Assembly (NCBI GenBank): GCA_964582545.1
Contig: CAZOSB010000041.1
Span: forward strand, 1 to 16,510
Direction of reading: 5' to 3'
DNA from: JAVVUJ01 sp964582545
GTDB lineage: Bacteria; Bacillota; Clostridia; Peptostreptococcales; Anaerovoracaceae
Length of the DNA stretch: 16,510 nt
A program made the translations under genes and the position numbers. Positions 1 through 8,465 of the stretch are shown piece by piece. Each line of letters begins with the position of its first letter. Positions within the stretch are counted from its first letter, which is position 1. The notes under the pieces were generated by a model that was not told where the DNA came from, ran no database searches, and saw only the letters and a list, made by a program, of their open reading frames with translations.

Positions 1-54
1 CCATGATAAAGAGGTTGTTGAGGGTTCCTAAAGAATCCATCAGAGCATCCGCAA
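1..54. repeat. Terminal direct repeat, left copy (contig end overlap)
   Basis: Bases 1-54 are identical to 16457-16510, in the same orientation and inside rpoC coding sequence. A perfect direct repeat exactly at both ends is the mark of a circular assembly in which the ends were not trimmed, not a biological repeat. Removing one copy leaves 16,456 bp. Confidence 0.95.
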
Positions 55-2122
55 CATCATCCGTGGCTTTGTTCCAAGTGGCAATAACTTTTTCGTATCG
101 CTCTCCGTTGGACATGAGTCCTCTTCGGAAGGCCGTTTCATACTTTGAAACCTTTCCTTCTGCTTCTTCCAGAATAGCGCTTTTTTGCTGAGGAATTTCC
201 ATGTCGGATATCCCTATGGTGATTGCTCCCACCGTGGAATAATGGAAACCCATATCCTTGATGAAGTCCAGCATAATCGCAGTCTGTGTATTTCCATGAG
301 TTCTGTAACATCTATCGATGATCTGACCCAGTTTCTTCTTGTCGCAAAGGAAGTCTATTTCCAATGAATAAGCATCTTCATCACGGTTGACGTAACCCAA
401 ATCCTGTGGAATATTTTCATTGAAGATAAATCTTCCCACGGTAGATTCAATGAGTTTTCCTCGTTCATCACCTTCTAAGAATCTGCGCACTTTTACCCTT
501 GCATGTAGGCTTACCACATTGTTCCTGTATGCCATGAGCATTTCATCAAAGTCCGTAAAGACCTTTCCGTCGCCCTTTTCGTTTCTGCCCTTGTTTTCCT
601 CTTCTCCTGGATGAGTCAGGTAATAACTTCCCAAAATCATATCCTGAGTAGGGGTGGTGATGGGCGTTCCATCCTTAGGCGCCAGTATATTGTTTACAGA
701 GAGCATCAAAAATCTTGCCTCTGCCTGTGCTTCTACGGAAAGGGGTACGTGAACAGCCATCTGGTCTCCGTCGAAGTCCGCATTATAGGCGGTACATACC
801 AAAGGATGCAGCTTAATTGCCTTACCCTCTACTAAAACGGGTTCAAAGGCCTGAATCCCCAATCTATGCAAGGTAGGTGCACGGTTCAAAAGTACCGGGT
901 GCTCTTTAATTACTTCATCCAATACGTCCCAAACCTCAGGTCTTACCTTTTCTACCATTCGTTTAGCACTCTTAATGTTGTGGGATAATCCATCCTGCAC
1001 AAGCTTTTTCATAATGAAAGGCTTGAACAACTCCAATGCCATCTTCTTTGGTAAGCCGCACTGATAGAATTTTAATTCCGGACCAACTACAATAACCGAA
1101 CGTCCTGAGTAGTCCACACGCTTTCCTAAAAGGTTTTGTCGGAATCGACCTTGTTTTCCTTTTAACATATCTGATAGAGATTTTAGAGGTCTGCTTCCTG
1201 GACCTGTGACGGGTCTACCTCTTCGACCGTTATCAATTAACGCATCTACAGCTTCCTGAAGCATACGCTTTTCATTTCTAACGATAATGTCCGGTGCCCC
1301 CAAGTCTAAAAGTCTCTTTAACCTGTTATTTCTATTGATTACCCTTCTATATAGGTCATTTAAGTCAGAGGTGGCAAAACGTCCCCCATCCAACTGAACC
1401 ATAGGTCTCAAGTCCGGCGGAATAACGGGAACCACTTCCAAAACCATCCAATCAGGACTATTCCCGGAAAGCCTCAGGGCTTCGATGACTTCTAATCTTC
1501 GTACGATTCTTATCTTTTTCTGACCGGATGCCTCTTTCAGTTTACTTCTTAGTTCATCAGAAAGCTTTACCATGTCGATCTGTCGAAGCAGTTCTCTGAC
1601 GGCTTCAGCACCCATGCCCGCTTTAAATGCATTTCCGTGCTTTTCTTTTGCCTCTCGATATTGCTGTTCTGTCAATATCTCTTTGTATGCAAATTCAGAT
1701 TCACCCGGATCTGTTACGATATATGCTGCAAAGTAAAGAACCTTTTCCAGATTTCTGGGTGACATATCCAATACCAAACCCATTCTGCTGGGGATTCCCT
1801 TAAAATACCAGATATGGGAAACAGGAGCCGCAAGCTCTATGTGACCCATTCTCTCTCTTCTCACCTTTGCTTTTGTAACCTCAACGCCACATCGGTCGCA
1901 GACGATTCCTTTATACCTGATCCTCTTGTATTTCCCACAGTGACATTCCCAATCCTTGGTAGGTCCAAAGATTTTTTCACAGAATAAGCCTTCCTTTTCA
2001 GGCTTTAACGTCCTGTAGTTGATAGTTTCAGGTTTCTTAACTTCACCCTTTGACCAGCTTCTAATCTTATCACTAGATGCCAAACTGATCTTCAATGCTT
2101 CAAAATTGTTTAATTCGTACAA
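1..2122 (-). CDS. rpoC: RNA polymerase beta' subunit, N-terminal 707 residues (runs off left edge)
   Basis: This is the N-terminal part of the catalytic beta' subunit of DNA-dependent RNA polymerase. I read the frame codon by codon and found no stop between 2122 and the left edge. The start is a TTG at 2122 (protein begins with Leu-Tyr-Glu-Leu-Asn-Asn-Phe read literally), preceded by a GGGAGAGG-type ribosome binding site 6 bases away; no ATG or GTG lies nearby in frame. Visible motifs are the N-terminal zinc site (Cys60, Cys62, Cys75, Cys78), the bridge to the active centre, and the invariant NADFDGD motif at residues 447-453, whose three aspartates hold the catalytic magnesium. The gene starts 60 bp after rpoB and is surely cotranscribed with it. 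It is cut by the window edge, but residues 690-707 recur at the right edge, so the remaining 484 residues are at 15003-16457 and the joined protein is 1191 residues, a normal length for Clostridia. Confidence 0.97.
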   Translation of the reverse strand, partial: MYELNNFEALKISLASSDKIRSWSKGEVKKPETINYRTLKPEKEGLFCEKIFGPTKDWECHCGKYKRIRYKGIVCDRCGVEVTKAKVRRERMGHIELAAPVSHIWYFKGIPSRMGLVLDMSPRNLEKVLYFAAYIVTDPGESEFAYKEILTEQQYREAKEKHGNAFKAGMGAEAVRELLRQIDMVKLSDELRSKLKEASGQKKIRIVRRLEVIEALRLSGNSPDWMVLEVVPVIPPDLRPMVQLDGGRFATSDLNDLYRRVINRNNRLKRLLDLGAPDIIVRNEKRMLQEAVDALIDNGRRGRPVTGPGSRPLKSLSDMLKGKQGRFRQNLLGKRVDYSGRSVIVVGPELKFYQCGLPKKMALELFKPFIMKKLVQDGLSHNIKSAKRMVEKVRPEVWDVLDEVIKEHPVLLNRAPTLHRLGIQAFEPVLVEGKAIKLHPLVCTAYNADFDGDQMAVHVPLSVEAQAEARFLMLSVNNILAPKDGTPITTPTQDMILGSYYLTHPGEEENKGRNEKGDGKVFTDFDEMLMAYRNNVVSLHARVKVRRFLEGDERGKLIESTVGRFIFNENIPQDLGYVNRDEDAYSLEIDFLCDKKKLGQIIDRCYRTHGNTQTAIMLDFIKDMGFHYSTVGAITIGISDMEIPQQKSAILEEAEGKVSKYETAFRRGLMSNGERYEKVIATWNKATDDVADALMDSLGTLNNLFIM

Positions 2123-2182
2123 GGAGCGCCTCTCCCTTCTCTTATATAAATGGTTTACTAAAAATAACAAATACTGAATGAA

Positions 2183-5100
2183 CTATTCAACATCGTTGAA
2201 ATCGTCATCCTCAATATCGTCTACTTGAGCATCTTCAAACTCATCTAAAACGTCCTCTTCGTCATCATCCAAGGAGTCGAAATCTTCTCTAAACTCTGAG
2301 AATCCTGCTTCTCCGTGTAGGATTTCCGTTTCATCTGTGATGCTGTCCATATCTATTACACTTTCAACGATACTTGCACCGTCAAAAGCCAAGGATTCTT
2401 TTAGTTCAATTTCTTCATTATCTCCTGTAAGGACTTTTACATCAAGTCCTAAACTCTGCATTTCCTTAATCAATACCTTAAAGGATTCAGGAATACCAGG
2501 CTCTGGAATATTGTCACCCTTGACTATGGATTCGTAAGTTTTAACCCTACCTACCACGTCGTCGGATTTTACTGTCAAGATCTCCTGCAGGGTATATGCA
2601 GCACCATAAGCCTCCAGTGCCCATACTTCCATCTCCCCAAATCTTTGTCCACCAAACTGGGCTTTTCCTCCCAGAGGCTGTTGGGTAACCAGTGAGTAAG
2701 GTCCTGTACTTCTGGCGTGAATCTTATCGTCTACCAAGTGGTGAAGCTTCAACATATACATGTAACCCACGGTTACAGGGTTATCAAAGGGTTCGCCCGT
2801 TCTTCCATCCCGAAGAACCAACTTTCCACTTGTAGGGAATCCATTCTCCTCCAAAAGTTTGATGATATCCTTCTCACTTGCTCCGTCAAATACCGGAGTA
2901 GCAATGTGCCAACCTTTATGGCTAGCCACCAATCCCAAGTGAACCTCCAAAACCTGCCCGACGTTCATTCGGGAAGGAACCCCTAAGGGGTTGAGCATGA
3001 CCTGAAGGGGGACACCGTTTTCCATAAAAGGCATATCCTCTTCCGGTAAAATTCGGGAAATTACACCCTTATTACCATGTCGTCCTGCCATTTTGTCTCC
3101 CACGCTGATCTTTCTCTTTGTGGCGATATAACATCTTACCAGTTTATTGACACCAGGAGGCAATTCATCCCCGTTTTCTCTGCTGAATACTTTTACATCT
3201 ACAACGATACCCGTCTCTCCGTGAGGAACTCTCAGAGATGTATCTCTCACTTCTCTGGCTTTTTCTCCGAAGATGGCCCTCAAAAGCCTTTCTTCCGCTG
3301 TAAGTTCGGTTTCTCCTTTCGGTGTAACCTTTCCTACCAAAATGTCAGAAGAGCTAACTTCTGCTCCAATTCGGATAATACCTTCCTCGTCTAGGTCTTT
3401 CAGTGAATCCTCTCCTACATTGGGGATATCTCTGGTGATTTCTTCTGGACCGAGTTTGGTATCTCTGGCCTCTGACTCATACTCTTCGATGTGGAGTGTG
3501 GTCAAAGTATCGTCCATAATTAATTTTTCATTTAGGATAATCGCATCTTCATAGTTGTAACCTTCCCAAGTCATGAAGCCTACCAGAAGGTTTCGTCCAA
3601 GGGCAATCTCACCCTTGTCCGTAGAAGGACCATCCGCAATAACTTCGCCCTTTTCGATTCTTTCATTCTTACTGACGATAGGTCTCTGGTTAATGCAAGT
3701 ACCTTGGTTGGATCTTTTGAATTTCAGCATCTCATAAAGATCTCTGCCCGTGCCATCCTCTCTGTTGATTATGATCTTATTTGCATCCACATATTCAACT
3801 GTTCCGGCATTTCTTGCCAACAGTACCACCCCGGAGTCCCTGGCAGCCAAGTATTCCATACCGGTTCCCACGATAGGGGCATCACTGACCAACAGTGGAA
3901 CAGCTTGACGTTGCATGTTGGAACCCATGAGTGCACGGTTTGCGTCGTCGTTTTCCAAGAAAGGAATCATGGCTGTAGCCACGGATACTACCTGCTTGGG
4001 GGAAACGTCCATATAGTCAATCAGTTCTCTGGGAACTAGGTCGATATCTCCGCCCTCACCCCTGGAGGCTACTCTGGCATTGACAAACCTTCCTTGTGAG
4101 TCCAACGGCTCATTGGCCTGTGCAATGATCAACATTTCCTCTTCATCTGCAGTCAGGTATTCTATAGTCTCGGTAACCGTAGCATTTTCTTTATCTACCA
4201 ATCGATAAGGAGTTTCTATAAATCCGTAGGAATTGATCTTTCCGTAGGTAGTTAATGAACCGATCAGACCGATATTCGGTCCTTCCGGGGTTTCTATGGG
4301 GCACATTCTCCCATAGTGAGAGTGATGTACGTCACGCACCTCGAATCCGGCCCTTTCTCTGGAAAGTCCACCAGGTCCCAAGGCAGAAAGTCTTCTCTTA
4401 TGGGTTAATTCCGCCAAAGGATTGGTCTGATCCATGAATTGAGAAAGCTGAGAGCTTCCAAAAAATTCTTTAATGGCTGCAGTAACCGGTCGAATGTTCA
4501 TCAGAGCCTGAGGGGTGGTTACCTCGATGTCCTGAATGGTCATTCTTTCCTTTACAACTCGCTCCATTCGGGCAAGTCCAATACGGAATTGATTCTGTAA
4601 CAGTTCTCCCACAGTTCTAAGTCGTCGGTTTCCTAGATGATCAATATCATCTACATTTCCGATTCCATGGGCTAAGTTTAATATATAACTGACGGATGCA
4701 ATTACATCGTCTAATAAAATATGTTTCGGCGAAAGGGTATTCTTGTTGGCAATCAATGCTTCCCTGATAGCATCATCCCCTTGTGTGTTCTCCAATATAT
4801 CTTTTAAAACAGGGTAATACACCTTGCTTCTCAGCTTTAAATCATCTACATCAAAATCCACATAGTTCTGTAGGTTGACAAAATGGTTACCGATTACTTT
4901 TACAACCTGTCCATCATCTGTCTTACTATAAACCAGTACGGTCTTTACCCCGGCGTTCTCTATGGCAAAGCCCTCATCCCTGGTAATCTTTTTATCTTTT
5001 TCAAAGATGATTTCTCCCGTATTGGGATCCATGATGTCTTCTGCTGATACGCATCCGATAATCCTGTTGGATAATCCAAGTTTTTTGTTGTATTTATAAC

Positions 5101-5911
5101 GTCCTACCTTAGCTAAGTCATATCTTTTGGGATCAAAAAATAAAGAATCCAACATTGCCTTGGCGCTCTCCACAGTAGGTGGCTCTCCCGGACGCAGTTT
5201 CTTATAGATTTCCTTTAATCCCTCTTCGTAGTTTCTGGTAGGATCTTTTTCAAGGGTTTTCATCAATCTTTGGTCTTCCCCAAAGATATCTAGTATTTCT
5301 TTGTCAGTACTGATGCCCAATGCGCGCAGAAGTGTAGTTGCAGGCTGTTTCCTAGTTCGGTCAACCCTCACAGAGATGATCTCATTAGAGTCTGTTTCAT
5401 ATTCAAGCCAAGCGCCACGATTCGGTATGATCGTGGTTGAAAAAAGCTTATTATTGGATTTATCTATAGTTACATCATAATAAGGCCCCGGCGAACGAAC
5501 CAACTGTGTTACCACAACTCTCTCAGCGCCGTTGTAAATAAAGGTTCCTTTTTCCGTCATCAGTGGGAAATCGCCCATGAAAACTTCCTGCTCCTTTACT
5601 TCCCCTGTCTCTTTATTGACCAACCGTACCTTTACCTTCAATGGAGCGGCATAGGTTACGTCACGATCCTTACATTCTTCTTGACCGTATTTGGGCTTAT
5701 CCTTTAATGAATAATCAATAAACTCCAGCACTAAATTCCCCGCATAGTCCTTAATAGGGGAAATATCTTCAAAAACTTCTTTCAAGCCTTCCTCTATAAA
5801 CCAGTTGTAAGATTCCGTCTGAATTTCAATCAGATTGGGCATCTCGGCTACTTCCCGGATCTTCGAGTAGCTCATACGTGTTCTTTTGCCTATTTTAACG
5901 GCATTTGGCAT
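2183..5911 (-). CDS. rpoB: RNA polymerase beta subunit
   Basis: Beta subunit of RNA polymerase, which forms the catalytic cleft with RpoC. I chose the ATG at 5911 (Met-Pro-Asn-Ala-Val-Lys, 1242 residues) because AAGGAG sits 8 bases upstream; the GTG at 5920 and ATG at 5917 are too close to that site. The rifampicin pocket is at about residues 485-509 and keeps the sensitive residues (Asp494, His504 and Ser509, matching E. coli 516, 526 and 531). The active-site motif GDKMAGRHGNKG places the conserved lysines at 940 and 948. The protein ends in a strongly acidic tail of about 40 residues, rich in Asp and Glu, as in several Clostridia. A promoter-like site at 5962-5990 would give a leader of about 45 bases. 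The gene ends 60 bp before rpoC. Confidence 0.98.
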   Translation of the reverse strand: MPNAVKIGKRTRMSYSKIREVAEMPNLIEIQTESYNWFIEEGLKEVFEDISPIKDYAGNLVLEFIDYSLKDKPKYGQEECKDRDVTYAAPLKVKVRLVNKETGEVKEQEVFMGDFPLMTEKGTFIYNGAERVVVTQLVRSPGPYYDVTIDKSNNKLFSTTIIPNRGAWLEYETDSNEIISVRVDRTRKQPATTLLRALGISTDKEILDIFGEDQRLMKTLEKDPTRNYEEGLKEIYKKLRPGEPPTVESAKAMLDSLFFDPKRYDLAKVGRYKYNKKLGLSNRIIGCVSAEDIMDPNTGEIIFEKDKKITRDEGFAIENAGVKTVLVYSKTDDGQVVKVIGNHFVNLQNYVDFDVDDLKLRSKVYYPVLKDILENTQGDDAIREALIANKNTLSPKHILLDDVIASVSYILNLAHGIGNVDDIDHLGNRRLRTVGELLQNQFRIGLARMERVVKERMTIQDIEVTTPQALMNIRPVTAAIKEFFGSSQLSQFMDQTNPLAELTHKRRLSALGPGGLSRERAGFEVRDVHHSHYGRMCPIETPEGPNIGLIGSLTTYGKINSYGFIETPYRLVDKENATVTETIEYLTADEEEMLIIAQANEPLDSQGRFVNARVASRGEGGDIDLVPRELIDYMDVSPKQVVSVATAMIPFLENDDANRALMGSNMQRQAVPLLVSDAPIVGTGMEYLAARDSGVVLLARNAGTVEYVDANKIIINREDGTGRDLYEMLKFKRSNQGTCINQRPIVSKNERIEKGEVIADGPSTDKGEIALGRNLLVGFMTWEGYNYEDAIILNEKLIMDDTLTTLHIEEYESEARDTKLGPEEITRDIPNVGEDSLKDLDEEGIIRIGAEVSSSDILVGKVTPKGETELTAEERLLRAIFGEKAREVRDTSLRVPHGETGIVVDVKVFSRENGDELPPGVNKLVRCYIATKRKISVGDKMAGRHGNKGVISRILPEEDMPFMENGVPLQVMLNPLGVPSRMNVGQVLEVHLGLVASHKGWHIATPVFDGASEKDIIKLLEENGFPTSGKLVLRDGRTGEPFDNPVTVGYMYMLKLHHLVDDKIHARSTGPYSLVTQQPLGGKAQFGGQRFGEMEVWALEAYGAAYTLQEILTVKSDDVVGRVKTYESIVKGDNIPEPGIPESFKVLIKEMQSLGLDVKVLTGDNEEIELKESLAFDGASIVESVIDMDSITDETEILHGEAGFSEFREDFDSLDDDEEDVLDEFEDAQVDDIEDDDFNDVE

Positions 5912-5961
5912 ATTCATCACTCCTTGCTAACAAAACAAAATACTTTGCGTGGCAATTTACT

Positions 5962-5990
5962 ATAGTATCACAAAAAAAACAACACGTCAA
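5962..5990 (-). promoter_or_regulatory. Sigma-A-type promoter for rpoBC
   Basis: Reading the minus strand there is a -35 box TTGACG (5990-5985), a 17-base spacer and a -10 box TACTAT (5967-5962) preceded by TGA, which is an extended -10. The spacer includes a run of eight T. Transcription would begin near 5955, about 45 bases before the rpoB start codon. This suggests rpoBC can be expressed apart from the ribosomal protein genes upstream. Sequence match only; no start-site data. Confidence 0.7.
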
Positions 5991-6063
5991 GAAATATTTT
6001 ACCAATTTTTATCAATAAACTTTTAAAATATATTCCGTAACCGCTGTTGCCTTTAATGGGAAC

Positions 6064-6084
6064 GGAGAGGTTTGGCACCTCTCC
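6064..6084 (-). other. Hairpin in the rplL-rpoB spacer
   Basis: A perfect 8-bp inverted repeat, GGAGAGGT and ACCTCTCC with a 5-base loop (GCCAA on the minus strand), lies 18 bases after the rplL stop codon. No run of T follows it, so it is not a standard intrinsic terminator. It may be a weak attenuator, an RNA-stability element or an mRNA processing site; in E. coli the equivalent spacer holds both an attenuator and an RNase III site, but the sequences are unrelated. Confidence 0.5.
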
Positions 6085-6101
6085 TATGTGTTTGTATGCA
6101 A

Positions 6102-6464
6102 TTATTTCAGTTCTACAGTTGCTCCAACTTCTTCTAGTTGTGCTTTAACAGCTTCTGCTTCTGCCTTTTCAATACCTTCTTTGATGTTGGAAGGAGCGCC
6201 ATCTACCAAGTCTTTTGCTTCTTTTAAGCCTAATCCGGTAAGTTCTCTTACCACCTTGATAACCTTGATCTTTTCAGCTCCTGGGCTGGCAAGAACTACG
6301 GTGAATTCGCTTTGCTCTTCAACAGCCTCTGCTGCTGCTGCACCTGCTACTGCTACTGGAGCTGCAGCTGATACGCCAAATTCTTCTTCACAAGCTTTTA
6401 CTAATTCGTTCAGCTCTAAAATAGTCATTGACTTTATCGCTTCAATTATTTGTTCTTTGTTCAT
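6102..6464 (-). CDS. rplL: 50S ribosomal protein L7/L12
   Basis: Stalk protein of the large ribosomal subunit that recruits and stimulates the GTPase factors such as EF-Tu and EF-G, both encoded in this window. The 120-residue length is normal. Residues 1-32 form the dimerisation domain that binds L10, residues 33-51 are an Ala-rich flexible hinge, and residues 52-120 are the factor-binding C-terminal domain with the conserved stretch KVIKVVRELTGLGLKEAKDLV. The start at 6464 has AGGAG 7 bases upstream. It follows rplJ by 33 bp and is expected to share the L10 leader control. Confidence 0.98.
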   Translation of the reverse strand: MNKEQIIEAIKSMTILELNELVKACEEEFGVSAAAPVAVAGAAAAEAVEEQSEFTVVLASPGAEKIKVIKVVRELTGLGLKEAKDLVDGAPSNIKEGIEKAEAEAVKAQLEEVGATVELK

Positions 6465-6497
6465 TTTATAACTCCTTTTCTAATATATTAATATTAA

Positions 6498-7106
6498 TTA
6501 TACTTCAGTTTCTGTAGGCTCTTCAGTTTCTGTAGGCTCTTCAGCTACTACGGGCTCTTCAACCGCCGCAGGTTCTTCAACTGCTGCAGGGGCTGCAGGG
6601 GCTGCTGCACAATCAGCAGGCTTTGCATCTGCAACAGCCTGGAAAGTGCGAACCAGTTTGCCCACAGGAGATTGAATGCTTCCCATAAACTTAGCAATCA
6701 ATTCTTCTCTGGATGGCAGTGCTGCGATAGCTTTAATTCCTTCGGAATCGTAGAAGGTGCCTTCGATCATTCCCGCCTTAAATTCCATCTTTTTATATTC
6801 TTTGATGATTCCATTGATTACTCGGGCAGGAGCGATTGCATCCTCATAACTGATGGCAAAGGCACTTGGACCTGCTAAAGTATCTTTCAGACTTTCAAAC
6901 TCTGTTCCCTGAATAGCTCTTTCCACCAATTTATTTTTGTAAACCGTATAGTCTACATCGGCTTCTCTCAGTTTTTTTCTCATTGCATCGGCTTCCGCTA
7001 CAGAAATTCCCATGTAATTAATGACCACAGCCGATTTTGCCCTACTTAGTTTTTCTTTGATCTCATCGATTACGATTTGTTTTTCTTTTAAATGTTCTAC
7101 TGACAT
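6498..7106 (-). CDS. rplJ: 50S ribosomal protein L10, with repetitive acidic C-terminal tail
   Basis: L10 anchors L7/L12 dimers to the 23S rRNA at the base of the stalk. The rRNA-binding N-terminal domain and the L7/L12-binding helix fill residues 1-165 or so, close to the usual full length of 165-175. The protein then goes on to residue 202 with an Ala/Pro/Glu tail. Residues 173-202 are five hexapeptides in tandem: PAAVEE twice, PVVAEE, PTETEE and PTETEV. The DNA shows the same 18-bp periodicity. The start at 7106 has AAAGGAG 5 bases upstream. The L10 leader lies directly upstream and should let L10 (with L7/L12) repress its own synthesis. Confidence 0.97.
   Translation of the reverse strand: MSVEHLKEKQIVIDEIKEKLSRAKSAVVINYMGISVAEADAMRKKLREADVDYTVYKNKLVERAIQGTEFESLKDTLAGPSAFAISYEDAIAPARVINGIIKEYKKMEFKAGMIEGTFYDSEGIKAIAALPSREELIAKFMGSIQSPVGKLVRTFQAVADAKPADCAAAPAAPAAVEEPAAVEEPVVAEEPTETEEPTETEV
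6501..6592 (-). repeat. 18-bp tandem repeat inside rplJ (five units)
   Basis: Five consecutive 18-bp units, each starting CTTCA on the plus strand, lie in the 3' end of rplJ. The units at 6503-6520 and 6521-6538 are identical over all 18 bases; the others are diverged. Since 18 is a multiple of three, gain or loss of a unit keeps the frame and changes only the tail length by six residues. Confidence 0.85.
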
Positions 7107-7126
7107 GTATTCTCCTTTCCGGTCAT

Positions 7127-7160
7127 AAAAAATGACCTTTTTTCCGCAGTCAAAAGGTCA
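7127..7160 (-). terminator. Attenuator terminator in the L10 leader
   Basis: On the minus strand, TGACCTTTT (7160-7152) pairs perfectly with AAAAGGTCA (7141-7133) across a 10-base loop, and six T follow directly (7132-7127). This is a textbook intrinsic terminator placed between the L10-binding structure and the rplJ start codon, so it probably acts as a conditional stop when L10 is in excess. Confidence 0.75.
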
Positions 7161-7235
7161 AATATGGATTGCTCCTATATATAAGCCTCGGCTGGAAATT
7201 AAGCCGACTCTCATCGGCACCTGCTGTCTACGGTT
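7127..7235 (-). promoter_or_regulatory. L10 (rplJ) ribosomal protein leader
   Basis: The 144-base gap between rplA and rplJ carries the conserved elements of the Firmicutes L10 leader RNA: GTAGACAGCAGGTGCC near 7231-7216, a short hairpin (GCCGA/TCGGC), then TTAAT and CAGCCGAGG, followed by the attenuator. In this family the L10-L7/L12 complex binds the leader as it binds 23S rRNA and represses the operon. Recognition here is by eye from these motifs; a covariance search against the L10 leader family would settle it. Confidence 0.85.
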
Positions 7236-7250
7236 TGATTTACATTTTTA

Positions 7251-7949
7251 TTAATAAGTTATCTTAATAGGATTCACTTTAATCCCGGGTCCCATGGTTG
7301 ATGCAACCGTAACGCTCTTTAAATACTGTCCTTTTGCTGCTGATGGCTTAGCTTTTACTACAGCCTCCAACAAAGCGTTAAAATTGTCTGCCAGTTTTTC
7401 AGTACCAAAGGATGCTTTCCCTATTGGGGTATGAACTATGTTTGTCTTATCCAATCGATATTCCACTTTACCGGCTTTAATTTCTTCCAGCGCTTTTGAA
7501 ACATCCATGGTTACAGTTCCGGATTTTGGGTTTGGCATAAGGCCTTTTGGACCCAATACTTTACCTAGTCTTCCTACAACACCCATCATATCAGGGGTTG
7601 CAACCACCACATCAAAGTCAAACCAGTTTTCTGTCTGAATTTTTGTTGCCAGTTCCTCAGCCCCTACAAAATCTGCTCCTGCAGCTTCTGCCTCAGCGGC
7701 CTTTGGTCCTTTAGCAAATACCAATACTCTCTTTGTTTTTCCGGTTCCGTGAGGAAGTACAATGGCTCCTCGAACCTGTTGATCTGCATGTCGACCATCA
7801 ACTCCCAGCTTGATATGAACTTCAACGGTCTCATCAAATTTTGCCTTGGCTGTCTTAACAGCTAAGTCTAAGGCTTCATTAATATCATACAATGTTGCTT
7901 TATCGTATAATTTAGCTGACTCCTTATAAATTTTACCTCTTTTTGGCAT
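7251..7949 (-). CDS. rplA: 50S ribosomal protein L1
   Basis: L1 binds 23S rRNA at the mobile L1 stalk that helps release deacylated tRNA from the E site, and in many bacteria represses translation of the L11-L1 message. The 232-residue length is typical, and the family signature is seen in the central stretch with GRLGKVLGPKGLMPNPKSGT. AGGAGG lies 5 bases before the ATG at 7949. It follows rplK by 42 bp, the usual L11-L1 pairing. Confidence 0.98.
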   Translation of the reverse strand: MPKRGKIYKESAKLYDKATLYDINEALDLAVKTAKAKFDETVEVHIKLGVDGRHADQQVRGAIVLPHGTGKTKRVLVFAKGPKAAEAEAAGADFVGAEELATKIQTENWFDFDVVVATPDMMGVVGRLGKVLGPKGLMPNPKSGTVTMDVSKALEEIKAGKVEYRLDKTNIVHTPIGKASFGTEKLADNFNALLEAVVKAKPSAAKGQYLKSVTVASTMGPGIKVNPIKITY

Positions 7950-7991
7950 GTTTACCTCCTTGTGGTATTAACGGTATTTACCTCCCACTGA

Positions 7992-8417
7992 TTAGTCCTG
8001 AACTATAATCCCCATGCTTCTTGCGGTGCCTTTGATCATTTCAGTAGCACTTTCAAGGTTAGCAGCGTTTAAGTCAGGCATCTTTAACTTTGCAATGTCC
8101 TGAGCTTGTGCCGTTGTAATAGTGGCAACTTTTTTCTTATTTGGTTCACCTGATCCCTTTTGCAAATTTGCAGCTTTTTTTAATAGAACAGGAGCTGGGG
8201 GTGTTTTCGTTATAAACGAAAAGGATCTGTCTGCATAAACGGTGATAACTACCGGAATAATCATACCCTGTTGGTCAGCAGTTTTCGCATTAAATTGCTT
8301 ACAGAAATCCATAATATTCACGCCCTTTTGACCCAGTGCAGGTCCTACCGGTGGTGCTGGATTTGCATTACCTGCGGGAATTTGCAGTTTAATCAAGCCT
8401 TCTACTTTTTTTGCCAT
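7992..8417 (-). CDS. rplK: 50S ribosomal protein L11
   Basis: L11 binds the GTPase-associated region of 23S rRNA at the stalk base and takes part in factor turnover and the stringent response; it is the site of thiostrepton action. The 141-residue length is standard. The N-terminal domain shows the proline-rich AGNANPAPPVGPALGQKGVN segment and the C-terminal domain the rRNA-binding region. An AGGAGA site precedes the ATG at 8417 by 7 bases. It lies 48 bp after nusG and no separate promoter is evident in that gap. Confidence 0.98.
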   Translation of the reverse strand: MAKKVEGLIKLQIPAGNANPAPPVGPALGQKGVNIMDFCKQFNAKTADQQGMIIPVVITVYADRSFSFITKTPPAPVLLKKAANLQKGSGEPNKKKVATITTAQAQDIAKLKMPDLNAANLESATEMIKGTARSMGIIVQD

Positions 8418-8465
8418 GATAAGTTCTCCTCTCTCTGCCTGTCATTTTACAATGGTGCAGCAATT

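Noticed and set aside
1..2122. rpoC as a truncated gene or pseudogene
   Set aside because: The frame is open throughout and continues exactly in the right-edge fragment through the 54-base overlap; the split is only where the circle was cut.
4385..4465. Drug-resistance changes in RpoB, S12, EF-G or EF-Tu
   Set aside because: The rifampicin-pocket residues Asp494, His504 and Ser509, the S12 lysines and the EF-Tu drug-site region are all of the sensitive type; nothing unusual to report.
5912..5920. rpoB starting at the GTG (5920) or first ATG (5917)
   Set aside because: AAGGAG is only 2 or fewer bases from these codons; the ATG at 5911 has correct spacing and matches the family N-terminus.
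6088..6471. 127-codon plus-strand open frame rich in Ser and Ala
   Set aside because: It is the exact antisense of the Ala-rich rplL gene; composition follows from the complement of alanine and glutamate codons.
6501..6592. CRISPR-like array
   Set aside because: The 18-bp units are directly adjacent without spacers and in frame within rplJ.
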